Under the pieces are notes generated by a model. That model saw only the letters and a list, made by a program, of their open reading frames with translations. It was not told where the DNA came from and did not search any database. Shown piece after piece: positions 1 through 6,192 of a stretch of 7,185 nt of DNA (the stretch's first letter is position 1; every line of letters begins with the position of its first letter). The stretch comes from Cytophagaceae bacterium (lineage in GTDB: Bacteria > Bacteroidota > Bacteroidia > Cytophagales > Spirosomataceae): NCBI GenBank assembly GCA_947471105.1, contig CANIYB010000121.1:1-7185 (forward strand), written 5' to 3'. A program made the position numbers and the translations under genes.

Positions 1-1513
1 AAGGCAACAATTCACCTTGGGACGTTGGTTTAAAATAAACCGGAACCGGTTCCCCCCAATATCGTTGGCGAGAAAAAACAGCATTTCGCATTCGATATTG
101 AATTTTTCCCTTCCCTATTCCGCGTTGCTCCAACCAAGATACTAATGTGTTTGTAGCTTCTTTATAAGATAAGCCATTGATGATTCCGGAATTAATATAA
201 TGTCCCTCTTTGGTAGCGTCAGCCTGTTTTTCGATTCCTTTTTGAGCATCCAATATAGGAATAATAGGTAAATCAAAATGCGTTGCAAAATTCCAATCAC
301 GTTGGTCCCCTGACGGCACCCCCATAACAGCTCCCGTACCATATCCTGCCAACACATAATCAGCTAAATACAAAGGAACACGCTCATGATTGACCGGATT
401 AATCACATAGGTTCCCGTAAATACCCCTGAAATTTGCTTAACCTCAGAAACACGATCCAATTCCGACCTAGACTGAGTCCATTTCACATATTCATCTACG
501 GCATGTTTCTGTTCAGGAGTAGTCAGAGAATCTACCCACTCATGTTCAGGCGCTAACACCATAAAGGAAACACCATAAATCGTATCGACCCTCGTCGTAA
601 AGACTTTGATTTTTTTATCGACAACATTTTCAATATCAAAAGTAACCTCAGCACCTATTGACTTTCCAATCCAATTCCTTTGTTGCTCCTTAATGGAATC
701 TGACCAATCAACCTCATCCAAACCAGTTAGTAATCGGTCCGCATAAGCCGTAATTCGCATCGACCATTGGCGCATTTTTTTCTGCTCTACAGGATATCCA
801 CCACGTTCAGAAAAACCATCTTTAACCTCATCATTAGCCAAAACAGTACCCATCGCAGGACACCAATTCACCACTGAATCATCTAAATAAGCTAAACGAA
901 AGCCCAGTGTATATTTATATTGCTCTTCTTTGGAATAGGAATTCCAAACATCAGCTGTTATTCTAGGTAACTCCTCATCGCAAACAGCCCGCAAGTTTAC
1001 GGAACCTTTTTTATTTAAAATATCCATCAAGGTGTCAATCGACTCGGCCTTATCGGTTTCCTGATTGTACCATGAATTAAATAATTTCATAAAAATCCAC
1101 TGGGTCCATTTGTAATAGGAAGCATCAGAAGTTCTTACTTCACGTGACCAATCAAAAGAAAAACCCATGTTTTTCAATTGCTCGATATATTTTGCAATGT
1201 TATTTTCAGTAGTGACTGCAGGATGCTGCCCCGTCTGAATTGCATATTGTTCAGCCGGCAAACCAAATGAATCAAATCCCATAGGATGCAACACCTCAAA
1301 ACCCATTAACCTTTTATAGCGCGATATAATATCCGATGCGATATATCCCAGCGGATGCCCCACATGCAATCCAGCACCCGATGGATATGGAAACATGTCA
1401 AGCACAAAGTACTTGGGTTTGTTTTTATTTATTTGAGATTTAAATGTTTCATTTTTTTCCCAAAAAGATTGCCATTGCTTCTCAATCTCACGAAACTGAT
1501 ACTCTGTACGCAT
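1..1513 (-). CDS. leuS: Leucyl-tRNA synthetase, N-terminal 504 codons (partial, cut by the left edge)
   Basis: This class Ia synthetase charges tRNA-Leu with leucine in the cytoplasm and hydrolyses mischarged tRNA. The frame is open from ATG (1513-1511) to the window edge, where complete codons end at base 2. Visible landmarks are the HIGH signature as HVGH (residues 50-53) after PYPSGAGL, NWCP (216-219), the CP1 editing threonine-rich segment FTTRVDT (305-311), the editing-site strand YGTGAVMGVPSGDQRD (391-406), and SRQRYWGEPVPV (481-492) near the cut. By motif alignment, E. coli editing residues T252, Y330, D342 and D345 correspond to T311, Y391, D403 and D406. Relative to E. coli there is an insertion of roughly 60 residues (about 150-210), and the first zinc-knuckle cysteines (CCWRC in E. 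coli) are replaced by FSERGG (234-239). I recall this form as usual in Bacteroidota. The KMSKS motif and anticodon-binding domain lie outside the window. The identification is very secure, and the start fits the family N-terminus. Confidence 0.97.
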   Translation of the reverse strand, partial: MRTEYQFREIEKQWQSFWEKNETFKSQINKNKPKYFVLDMFPYPSGAGLHVGHPLGYIASDIISRYKRLMGFEVLHPMGFDSFGLPAEQYAIQTGQHPAVTTENNIAKYIEQLKNMGFSFDWSREVRTSDASYYKWTQWIFMKLFNSWYNQETDKAESIDTLMDILNKKGSVNLRAVCDEELPRITADVWNSYSKEEQYKYTLGFRLAYLDDSVVNWCPAMGTVLANDEVKDGFSERGGYPVEQKKMRQWSMRITAYADRLLTGLDEVDWSDSIKEQQRNWIGKSIGAEVTFDIENVVDKKIKVFTTRVDTIYGVSFMVLAPEHEWVDSLTTPEQKHAVDEYVKWTQSRSELDRVSEVKQISGVFTGTYVINPVNHERVPLYLADYVLAGYGTGAVMGVPSGDQRDWNFATHFDLPIIPILDAQKGIEKQADATKEGHYINSGIINGLSYKEATNTLVSWLEQRGIGKGKIQYRMRNAVFSRQRYWGEPVPVYFKPTSQGELLP

Positions 1514-1542
1514 AAAATTTTTATAATCATGTAAAGAACTCG

Positions 1543-1550
1543 CAAATTAA
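1543..1550 (-). promoter_or_regulatory. Weak candidate -7 element for leuS
   Basis: Read on the minus strand this is TTAATTTG, which matches 7 of 8 positions of the Bacteroidota -7 consensus TAnnTTTG. It lies 29 bases before the leuS ATG, giving a plausible leader of about 20-25 bases. No TTG is present at the expected -33 distance upstream, so this is only a positional candidate. Confidence 0.3.
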
Positions 1551-1570
1551 GTCTTTTTTGTTAAAAAATA

Positions 1571-1601
1571 TTTACTCTACTTTGTTGGTAGATTAAGTAA
1601 A
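1571..1601. repeat. Interrupted inverted repeat spanning the -33 region of the transporter promoter
   Basis: The left arm TTTACTCTAC (1571-1580) is complementary to two right-hand blocks, GTAGA (1588-1592) and GTAAA (1597-1601), separated by TTAA. The loop is TTTGTTG (1581-1587), which contains the -33 TTG of the downstream promoter. All ten arm bases pair if the four-base bulge is allowed. It could be an operator or an RNA fold of upstream transcripts. It could also be chance in an AT-rich spacer. Confidence 0.4.
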
Positions 1602-1615
1602 GTCTATTAGCTTTG
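1585..1615 (+). promoter_or_regulatory. Bacteroidota-type sigma-A promoter for the TSUP transporter gene
   Basis: TTG at 1585-1587 (with an adjoining TTTG at 1581-1584) is followed after 20 bases by TAGCTTTG (1608-1615), a full match to the phylum -7 consensus TAnnTTTG. Transcription would begin near 1619-1623, leaving a leader of only about a dozen bases before the ATG at 1635. The spacing equals that of the promoter before ahcY in this window, which supports both assignments. Confidence 0.7.
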
Positions 1616-1634
1616 TAGAGAATAAAATTTGATT

Positions 1635-2588
1635 ATGTCTTTACCCAGTGAGCCTAGCAATTTCAATAAAAATTTCCCTAGCCTTTATAAGGCCATTCAG
1701 GTCATTTGGAAAAGGGAAAGAAGTGTTACCGAAATAATCATTCATTTAAGTAATGCATTAGGCCTAATGATCGTAGGCCATCTCCTATTCAGTTATTTAA
1801 CGACAGAAAATTTAATCGCTGTTTTTAATTCCGTCAATTCTGAAATTCTATACTACATCGCTGGTGGATTTATAGCCCAAATGATCGATGGTGCACTTGG
1901 TATGGCATATGGAGTTACCGCAACCACCTTTTTATTGTCCGTTGGCATTACCCCTGCAGCAGCATCCGCTTCTGTTCATGCCTCCGAAGTATTTACCTCC
2001 GGTGTCTCAGGTTATATGCATTTGAAATTTGGAAATGTTAATTCAAAATTATTTAAAACATTGGTCATCCCAGGGATCATTGGTGCCATTATAGGAGCCT
2101 ATGTATTATCAAGTCTAGAGGAATATTCCACTTACATAAAACCAATCGTATCCATATACACTCTATTTTTAGGTGTCATCATCATTCGAAAAGCATTAAT
2201 TAAACGAATGGAAAAGCGCCAACTCAAACGTGTGGGCGTCCTAGCCCTTTTTGGTGGTTACCTAGACTCAATCGGTGGGGGCGGCTGGGGACCCATCGTT
2301 TCATCCACCCTAATCGCCTCGGGAAGACATCCGAAATATACCATTGGAAGCGTTAATTTGACCGAATTTTTTGTTTCCCTTGCCTCATCCATCACCTTTT
2401 TTACGGTCATTGGTTTAGGTTATTGGCAAGTAATCATTGGCCTCATTCTGGGCGGCGTTGTCGCTGCACCTATTGCGGCGAAACTGGCCAACAAACTTCC
2501 CGTGAAATCCATGATGATTTTGGTAGGCATGGTGATTATCATCGTCAGTCTCCGACAAATTATTTTAGGTGCCCCAAAATTTTTCTAA
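1635..2588 (+). CDS. TauE/SafE (TSUP) family inner-membrane transporter, 317 aa
   Basis: This polytopic inner-membrane protein belongs to the TSUP family, whose characterised members export or import sulfite, sulfoacetate or related organosulfur anions. The substrate here cannot be read from sequence. Family motifs are QMIDGALGMAYG (82-93), SVHASEVFTSGVSG (113-126), FGNVN (132-136), GGYLDSIGGGGWGPIVS (207-223) and IGSVNLTEFF (237-246). The second and first halves echo each other (SVHASEVF against SVNLTEFF; DGALGMAYG against DSIGGGGWGP), the two-fold repeat known for the family. Hydrophobic segments lie at about 42-62, 71-104, 141-160, 169-185, 199-212, 240-261, 264-284 and 293-311. At 317 residues it is longer than typical members of about 250-265 because of a roughly 70-residue N-terminal extension with an extra hydrophobic helix. 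I chose ATG 1635 over an in-frame TTG at 1629 because ATG is preferred and the promoter leaves a very short leader. No sulfur-metabolism gene is adjacent. Its TAA overlaps the stop of the convergent gene. Confidence 0.9.
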   Translation: MSLPSEPSNFNKNFPSLYKAIQVIWKRERSVTEIIIHLSNALGLMIVGHLLFSYLTTENLIAVFNSVNSEILYYIAGGFIAQMIDGALGMAYGVTATTFLLSVGITPAAASASVHASEVFTSGVSGYMHLKFGNVNSKLFKTLVIPGIIGAIIGAYVLSSLEEYSTYIKPIVSIYTLFLGVIIIRKALIKRMEKRQLKRVGVLALFGGYLDSIGGGGWGPIVSSTLIASGRHPKYTIGSVNLTEFFVSLASSITFFTVIGLGYWQVIIGLILGGVVAAPIAAKLANKLPVKSMMILVGMVIIIVSLRQIILGAPKFF

Positions 2589-4729
2589 TCAACCAATAGC
2601 TTCTTTAGGCTTATTTGGTTTTTTGACGAAGTGAATTTTAGGAAATATACCCCTTTGGGGATTCGAGATACATCAATCCTAGCAGGAATCAACTTTTCAA
2701 TTTGTGCATTGGCCATTATTTTTTTGCCCATAAAATCAATCACCTCATACATACCACTTTCATTCGTCATGATTTGCACATATTCTTTACTCGGATTAGG
2801 CCAGATCTGTAAGGAAGAATTTTCAACAAGGTTAGACAAATCAGACATGAATTTATTTTGCAATAGCTGAACACCTCCAGTAGATAAGCCCACATTTATA
2901 TCCATCAAACCATCTTGATTCCAATCAGATGCAGATATTGTAGCCTTTTGACCAAAATTAAATGCCTCTAAATGGGCATCAACTTGCCAAATAATCAATG
3001 ATGCCTTTGGGTCTAAAATACCTACATGTAAACGACCTACTTTATCGATACCTATAAATTCCAACTGACCATCTAAGTCCGCATCCGCCAAAGCAAATGA
3101 TTGTAAAACCCAATCTGTTTTTTTAGAAAAACCAGCCCAATCAGCACTTTTTATTTTCGAAAAAGACTCGTCATAACTTCGAATTCGACCACTTTTTTCT
3201 AAAACCAATAAGTCTAATTGGCCATCTTGATTCCAATCCGTAAATAATGGCCGATCCCCGGAAGATAATCCAGCAAGCTTATATTGCTTGATTTCAGAAG
3301 TATTTGAATTACAATACCTTATTTCAGGCCCTAAAAATGTTTGTATCGATATGATTAATTGGCGCCGCCCGGAAGAAACAAGATCCGCCAAAGACAATTG
3401 AATTTCTGTTCCTTGAATCAGTTTTGAGAGTCCTCCAAAATCATCTGTTTTGAAAATTAATTCAGGTCTTAAAGAGGTGCCTACATTTTCAAAAAAATAT
3501 ATCGATGCTCGGACGCCTGTTGGACCCCGAATTCCAGCATTCGCTACATATAAGTCTAAATCTCCATCTTGGTCTCCATCCCACCAAACACAAGATGCAC
3601 CCTCCCCCACGTCAATCATGTCAGATTGTAAATAATTTTTTGATTTTAATACCCAATCACCCTTTTCGAATTGAAATAAAGAAACCGAGTTTTGAAAATC
3701 CTGAATATACCCTCCATTATCAGCAGCATTAGTAGAAGTCAATAATTCCATTTGCCCATCCCCATTTAAATCCAAAGGAAATGCCGCCGCAAAAGAAGGA
3801 ACCGAAACGGGATTATTAGTAGGGTAATCGAATTCTGCTTTTAAAAAATTAGCCTGTTTTAGACTTCCGGTATTTGGCATATAAACAAGGTTTGAACAAG
3901 TAACATGACCAAATAATAAGTCTTTAATGCCATCCTTGTTTAAATCCAACAAGCTTAAACTATTGCCCGTATGCAAGGTTTGATTCGGAGATAAATTACT
4001 ATGTAAGGCGATGGACGAATTTCCAGTACCATTGCAAGGAACCCCAAATAAAATATCTCGGCAGTCGTTGTGAATAAAATTACCCCAACAATCACCTACT
4101 TTCTGGAATTGCAATCCCATTTGGCCTGTTTTCTCGACCGACATGTTTTTGTGAAATTCCAGGTAGTGTCCCCCAGGTTCAAAAGACAAAATATCAATAT
4201 CTCCATCCCCATCTAAATCCCCTATGGCAGGGATATCAGATGCGGCCACATACACGTTTATTTTACCAGAAAATCCTTCACTAAAAAGGGCCTCAGAAAC
4301 AATTTCAAATTTAAGGTTAGAGCCGACAGAAATATTTCGATACACTTTAACACCGGCAGATGTTGACATAAAGAGATCCTTTCTCTTATCCCCATCAAAA
4401 TCACTAACAATGAGCCAATTTTCGATGAAAGGAAAATTTTTCTCATATGTGGGATCATAAACCAATGAGATGGCCCCGCCTAAAATTGATTTATTGATAT
4501 ACGTAAATACCTTTTGATTCGTGCGGTCAAAGGCAAGCACATCTTCGATTCCATCCCCATTCAAATCAATCTGAGCAAATTGCACTGCATTTAATCCCCC
4601 AGCCCATGGATTTTTCAAAATCCCTTTGCCATTCGAAACATTAATATCTTGATTAAACTTAAATTGAAGGCCTTGACCTAAAATTTGAGCACTAAAAAGC
4701 AGTAAAAAAAGGAATACTAAATTTTTCAT
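2585..4729 (-). CDS. Secreted FG-GAP/VCBS-type calcium-loop repeat protein with T9SS type A C-terminal sorting domain, 714 aa
   Basis: This is an exported protein of unknown specific function, predicted to cross the inner membrane by Sec and the outer membrane by the type IX system, then be released or anchored at the cell surface. Residues 1 to about 18-20 form a signal peptide (Lys at position 3, then a Leu/Phe-rich core, then AQILGQ). Nine DxDxDG-like loops begin at residues 55, 110, 171, 262, 320, 384, 498, 549 and 602 (for example DLNGDGIED, DLDGDGDID, DWNQDGQLD). A decayed copy, DLVSSGRRQ, starts at 449. Spacing is mostly 49-65 residues, as expected for blades of an FG-GAP beta-propeller. 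Residues of about 638-714 form the sorting tail: WPNPS (643-647), a beta-rich segment, then KGVYFLKF (692-699) and a lysine-rich end. The frame stays open upstream to 4912, but ATG 4729 is chosen because it begins the signal peptide and avoids overlap with murF. Adhesion, carbohydrate binding or a surface enzyme scaffold are all possible. No catalytic motif was seen. Confidence 0.88.
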   Translation of the reverse strand: MKNLVFLFLLLFSAQILGQGLQFKFNQDINVSNGKGILKNPWAGGLNAVQFAQIDLNGDGIEDVLAFDRTNQKVFTYINKSILGGAISLVYDPTYEKNFPFIENWLIVSDFDGDKRKDLFMSTSAGVKVYRNISVGSNLKFEIVSEALFSEGFSGKINVYVAASDIPAIGDLDGDGDIDILSFEPGGHYLEFHKNMSVEKTGQMGLQFQKVGDCWGNFIHNDCRDILFGVPCNGTGNSSIALHSNLSPNQTLHTGNSLSLLDLNKDGIKDLLFGHVTCSNLVYMPNTGSLKQANFLKAEFDYPTNNPVSVPSFAAAFPLDLNGDGQMELLTSTNAADNGGYIQDFQNSVSLFQFEKGDWVLKSKNYLQSDMIDVGEGASCVWWDGDQDGDLDLYVANAGIRGPTGVRASIYFFENVGTSLRPELIFKTDDFGGLSKLIQGTEIQLSLADLVSSGRRQLIISIQTFLGPEIRYCNSNTSEIKQYKLAGLSSGDRPLFTDWNQDGQLDLLVLEKSGRIRSYDESFSKIKSADWAGFSKKTDWVLQSFALADADLDGQLEFIGIDKVGRLHVGILDPKASLIIWQVDAHLEAFNFGQKATISASDWNQDGLMDINVGLSTGGVQLLQNKFMSDLSNLVENSSLQIWPNPSKEYVQIMTNESGMYEVIDFMGKKIMANAQIEKLIPARIDVSRIPKGVYFLKFTSSKNQISLKKLLVD
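2591..2624 (+). terminator. Candidate intrinsic terminator of the transporter gene, inside the 3' end of the convergent gene
   Basis: AACCAA (2591-2596) pairs with TTGGTT (2615-2620). The stem continues as TAGC (2597-2600) with GC..TA (2609-2613) through single-T bulges, closing an eight-base loop (2601-2608). The right arm runs directly into a T tract, giving TTTTTT at 2619-2624. It begins two bases after the transporter stop codon. The stem is AT-rich and bulged, so strength is uncertain. Confidence 0.45.
2910..2926. repeat. 17-base direct repeat, copy 1 (calcium-loop codons)
   Basis: CCATCTTGATTCCAATC occurs here and again, identically, at 3222-3238. On the minus strand both copies encode the calcium-loop core DWNQDG (starting at residues 602 and 498 of the secreted protein). 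The identity at base level suggests fairly recent duplication or conversion of a blade segment, since other loops in the gene use different codons. Confidence 0.8.
3222..3238. repeat. 17-base direct repeat, copy 2 (calcium-loop codons)
   Basis: This is identical to 2910-2926 and encodes the DWNQDG loop starting at residue 498 of the T9SS-tailed protein. The similarity drops off directly outside the repeat at base level. Confidence 0.8.
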
Positions 4730-4731
4730 TC

Positions 4732-4739
4732 GATATTTG
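4732..4739 (+). promoter_or_regulatory. Weak candidate -7 element for murF
   Basis: GATATTTG matches 7 of 8 positions of TAnnTTTG and sits 36 bases before the murF ATG, a workable distance. No TTG is found at the -33 position, which would lie inside the opposite-strand signal-peptide codons. No better candidate exists in the 46-base divergent spacer (4730-4775), and no convincing minus-strand promoter was found there either. Confidence 0.25.
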
Positions 4740-4775
4740 TAAACGCAATATGCAAATTGGAGCATTAAATATAAA

Positions 4776-6068
4776 ATGAAGGTGACTAATTCATTGCTTT
4801 TAGAGAAATTTTTATCCTCCACTGGGATATCGACCGACACCCGAAAAATAGAAAAAGGAAATCTCTTTTTCGCATTAAAAGGGCCTAATTTTAACGCCAA
4901 TATACTAGCCAAAGATGCCTTAGAAAAAGGAGCATCCTACGCGGTCATTGATGATCCAAAATTTGATTCGGGAGAAAAAACATTGTTAGTTGAGGATGGC
5001 CTAAAAGCTTTGCAAGATTTAGCCCTTCAGTACCGAAAAACCCTATCTATTCCCATCATTGGCCTGACGGGTTCGAATGGCAAAACCACTACGAAAGAGC
5101 TTATTTTTTCCGTTTTATCTCAAAAATATAAATGCTTTGCCACCACCGGTAATTTAAACAACCACATAGGTGTTCCGTTATCCATTCTATCGATCAAGCC
5201 TGATGACGAAATTGCTGTGATTGAAATGGGGGCCAATAAACAAGGTGACATCAAAGAATTAGCCGATATTGCACAACCCACACATGGATTGATTACGAAT
5301 ATTGGCAAAGCACATTTAGAGGGTTTTGGAGGAATCGAAGGGGTGAAAAAGGGAAAGGGTGAATTATTCGACTTTTTAGCTCAAAATTCTTCTACCGTAT
5401 TTTTGCCAGAAATCAAGAATGTGGTTCACGAAATGTATGCCGAAAGAGTATTTAGCAAAACGATTTTGGCGAATCAAGAAATGCCCATTCAGTTGGTGGC
5501 TTCAACGCCCACCATCATTTACCAAACCACATCAGGAGAAAAAATAACTACTCAGTTGCCCGGTGTTTATAATTTTGAAAATATTCAAATGGCCATCGCC
5601 ATAGGAAAGCATTTTAATTTAACCGATGAGGCATGTAATCAGGGTATTGCCAATTACCTACCTTCCAACCATCGATCTCAATTTATCAAATCTGGAAGTA
5701 ATCAGGTTTTAATGGATGCATATAATGCCAATCCTACATCGATGAATGTGGCCATAAGCCACTTTGCCGGAACCCCGAATGACCCGAAGGTTCTCATCTT
5801 GGGTGATATGTTTGAATTAGGCGAGGAATCTATGCAGGAGCATGCCGATTTAGGTAAATTAATTTCATCCTTCCATTTTGAAAGAGTATTACTAGTGGGT
5901 GAACAAATGCAGCATGCACTCATTCATTTGCCTCACGCATTTTATTTCCCAGATAAGTTTGGTTTGCATAATTGGCTTCAAGATAACCCAATTAAAAATT
6001 CATTTATACTAATCAAAGGTTCAAGAGGAATACAATTAGAAAGTGTTCTCCCTTTTTTGACCGTATAA
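4776..6068 (+). CDS. murF: UDP-N-acetylmuramoyl-tripeptide--D-alanyl-D-alanine ligase, 430 aa, complete
   Basis: This cytoplasmic Mur ligase uses ATP to add D-Ala-D-Ala to the UDP-MurNAc-tripeptide, the last cytoplasmic step that builds the peptidoglycan pentapeptide. The N-terminal UDP-substrate domain includes STDTRKIEKGNLFFALKG (19-36), the typical MurF opening. The central ATPase domain has the P-loop GLTGSNGKTTTKE (96-108), TGNLNNHIGVPLS (124-136), the Mg-site segment VIEMGANKQGDI (148-159), NIGKAHLEGFGG (175-186) and the lysine-rich stretch GVKKGKGELF (189-198), which would supply the carbamylated lysine of Mur ligases. The C-terminal domain carries DAYNANPTSM (314-323), LGDMFELGEES (342-352) and LIKGSRGI (412-419). 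DAYNANP and the N-terminal domain distinguish it from MurC, MurD and MurE. The length is somewhat below E. coli MurF (452) but ordinary for this phylum. The ATG has an A-rich leader and no clear Shine-Dalgarno. No other cell-wall gene is beside it in the window, so it stands outside a visible dcw cluster. Confidence 0.97.
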   Translation: MKVTNSLLLEKFLSSTGISTDTRKIEKGNLFFALKGPNFNANILAKDALEKGASYAVIDDPKFDSGEKTLLVEDGLKALQDLALQYRKTLSIPIIGLTGSNGKTTTKELIFSVLSQKYKCFATTGNLNNHIGVPLSILSIKPDDEIAVIEMGANKQGDIKELADIAQPTHGLITNIGKAHLEGFGGIEGVKKGKGELFDFLAQNSSTVFLPEIKNVVHEMYAERVFSKTILANQEMPIQLVASTPTIIYQTTSGEKITTQLPGVYNFENIQMAIAIGKHFNLTDEACNQGIANYLPSNHRSQFIKSGSNQVLMDAYNANPTSMNVAISHFAGTPNDPKVLILGDMFELGEESMQEHADLGKLISSFHFERVLLVGEQMQHALIHLPHAFYFPDKFGLHNWLQDNPIKNSFILIKGSRGIQLESVLPFLTV

Positions 6069-6098
6069 TACTTGGGTATCGAGTCGAAAAATAACTAA

Positions 6099-6115
6099 TA
6101 TTTAACCGTTAAATA
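6099..6115. repeat. Perfect AT-rich palindrome between murF and ahcY
   Basis: TATTTAAC (6099-6106) and GTTAAATA (6108-6115) are exact inverted copies around a single C. It lies 31 bases after the murF stop and 15 bases before the -33 element of the ahcY promoter. It has no following T tract and little GC, so it is a poor terminator. A protein-binding operator is more likely than an RNA hairpin, but the function is unknown. Confidence 0.5.
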
Positions 6116-6130
6116 GGAGTTCAATAAGAT

Positions 6131-6162
6131 TTTGCGTCAGAAGAAAAAAAAGATTAAATTTG
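6131..6162 (+). promoter_or_regulatory. Bacteroidota-type sigma-A promoter for ahcY
   Basis: TTTG (6131-6134) is followed after 20 bases by TAAATTTG (6155-6162), matching both boxes of the phylum promoter exactly. Transcription should begin near 6167-6170, giving a leader of about 25 bases that ends in an A-rich stretch before the ATG at 6193. The leader is too short to hold a known SAH or SAM riboswitch. Confidence 0.78.
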
Positions 6163-6192
6163 CACTTTATTAAGATAACAAGCATAAAAAAT

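Noticed and set aside
142..357. Minus-strand 71-codon open frame
   Set aside because: It is an out-of-frame shadow of leuS, whose own frame encodes the conserved editing-site strand YGTGAVMGVP across the same bases.
1629..1634. TTG at 1629 as the transporter start
   Set aside because: It adds only two residues, is a weaker start codon than the ATG at 1635, and would leave almost no leader after the predicted transcription start.
2631..4460. Several plus-strand open frames of 60-80 codons within the secreted-protein gene (for example 2631-2870, 3450-3635, 3505-3732, 4224-4460)
   Set aside because: They are antisense to conserved calcium-loop and sorting-tail codons, have no recognisable protein features, and overlap each other.
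4730..4912. Extending the secreted protein upstream to a start at 4912 (775 residues)
   Set aside because: The extra 61 residues precede a perfectly placed signal peptide beginning at 4729 and would be antisense to the murF N-terminus. The extension is an open frame without protein character.
6099..6115. The palindrome as an intrinsic terminator of murF
   Set aside because: The stem is nearly all A/T, the loop would be only three bases (CCG) with a seven-pair stem, and no T tract follows.
6069..6192. SAH or SAM riboswitch before ahcY
   Set aside because: The promoter at 6131-6162 leaves a leader of about 25 bases, too short for either aptamer, and no GC-rich pseudoknot-like core was seen upstream.
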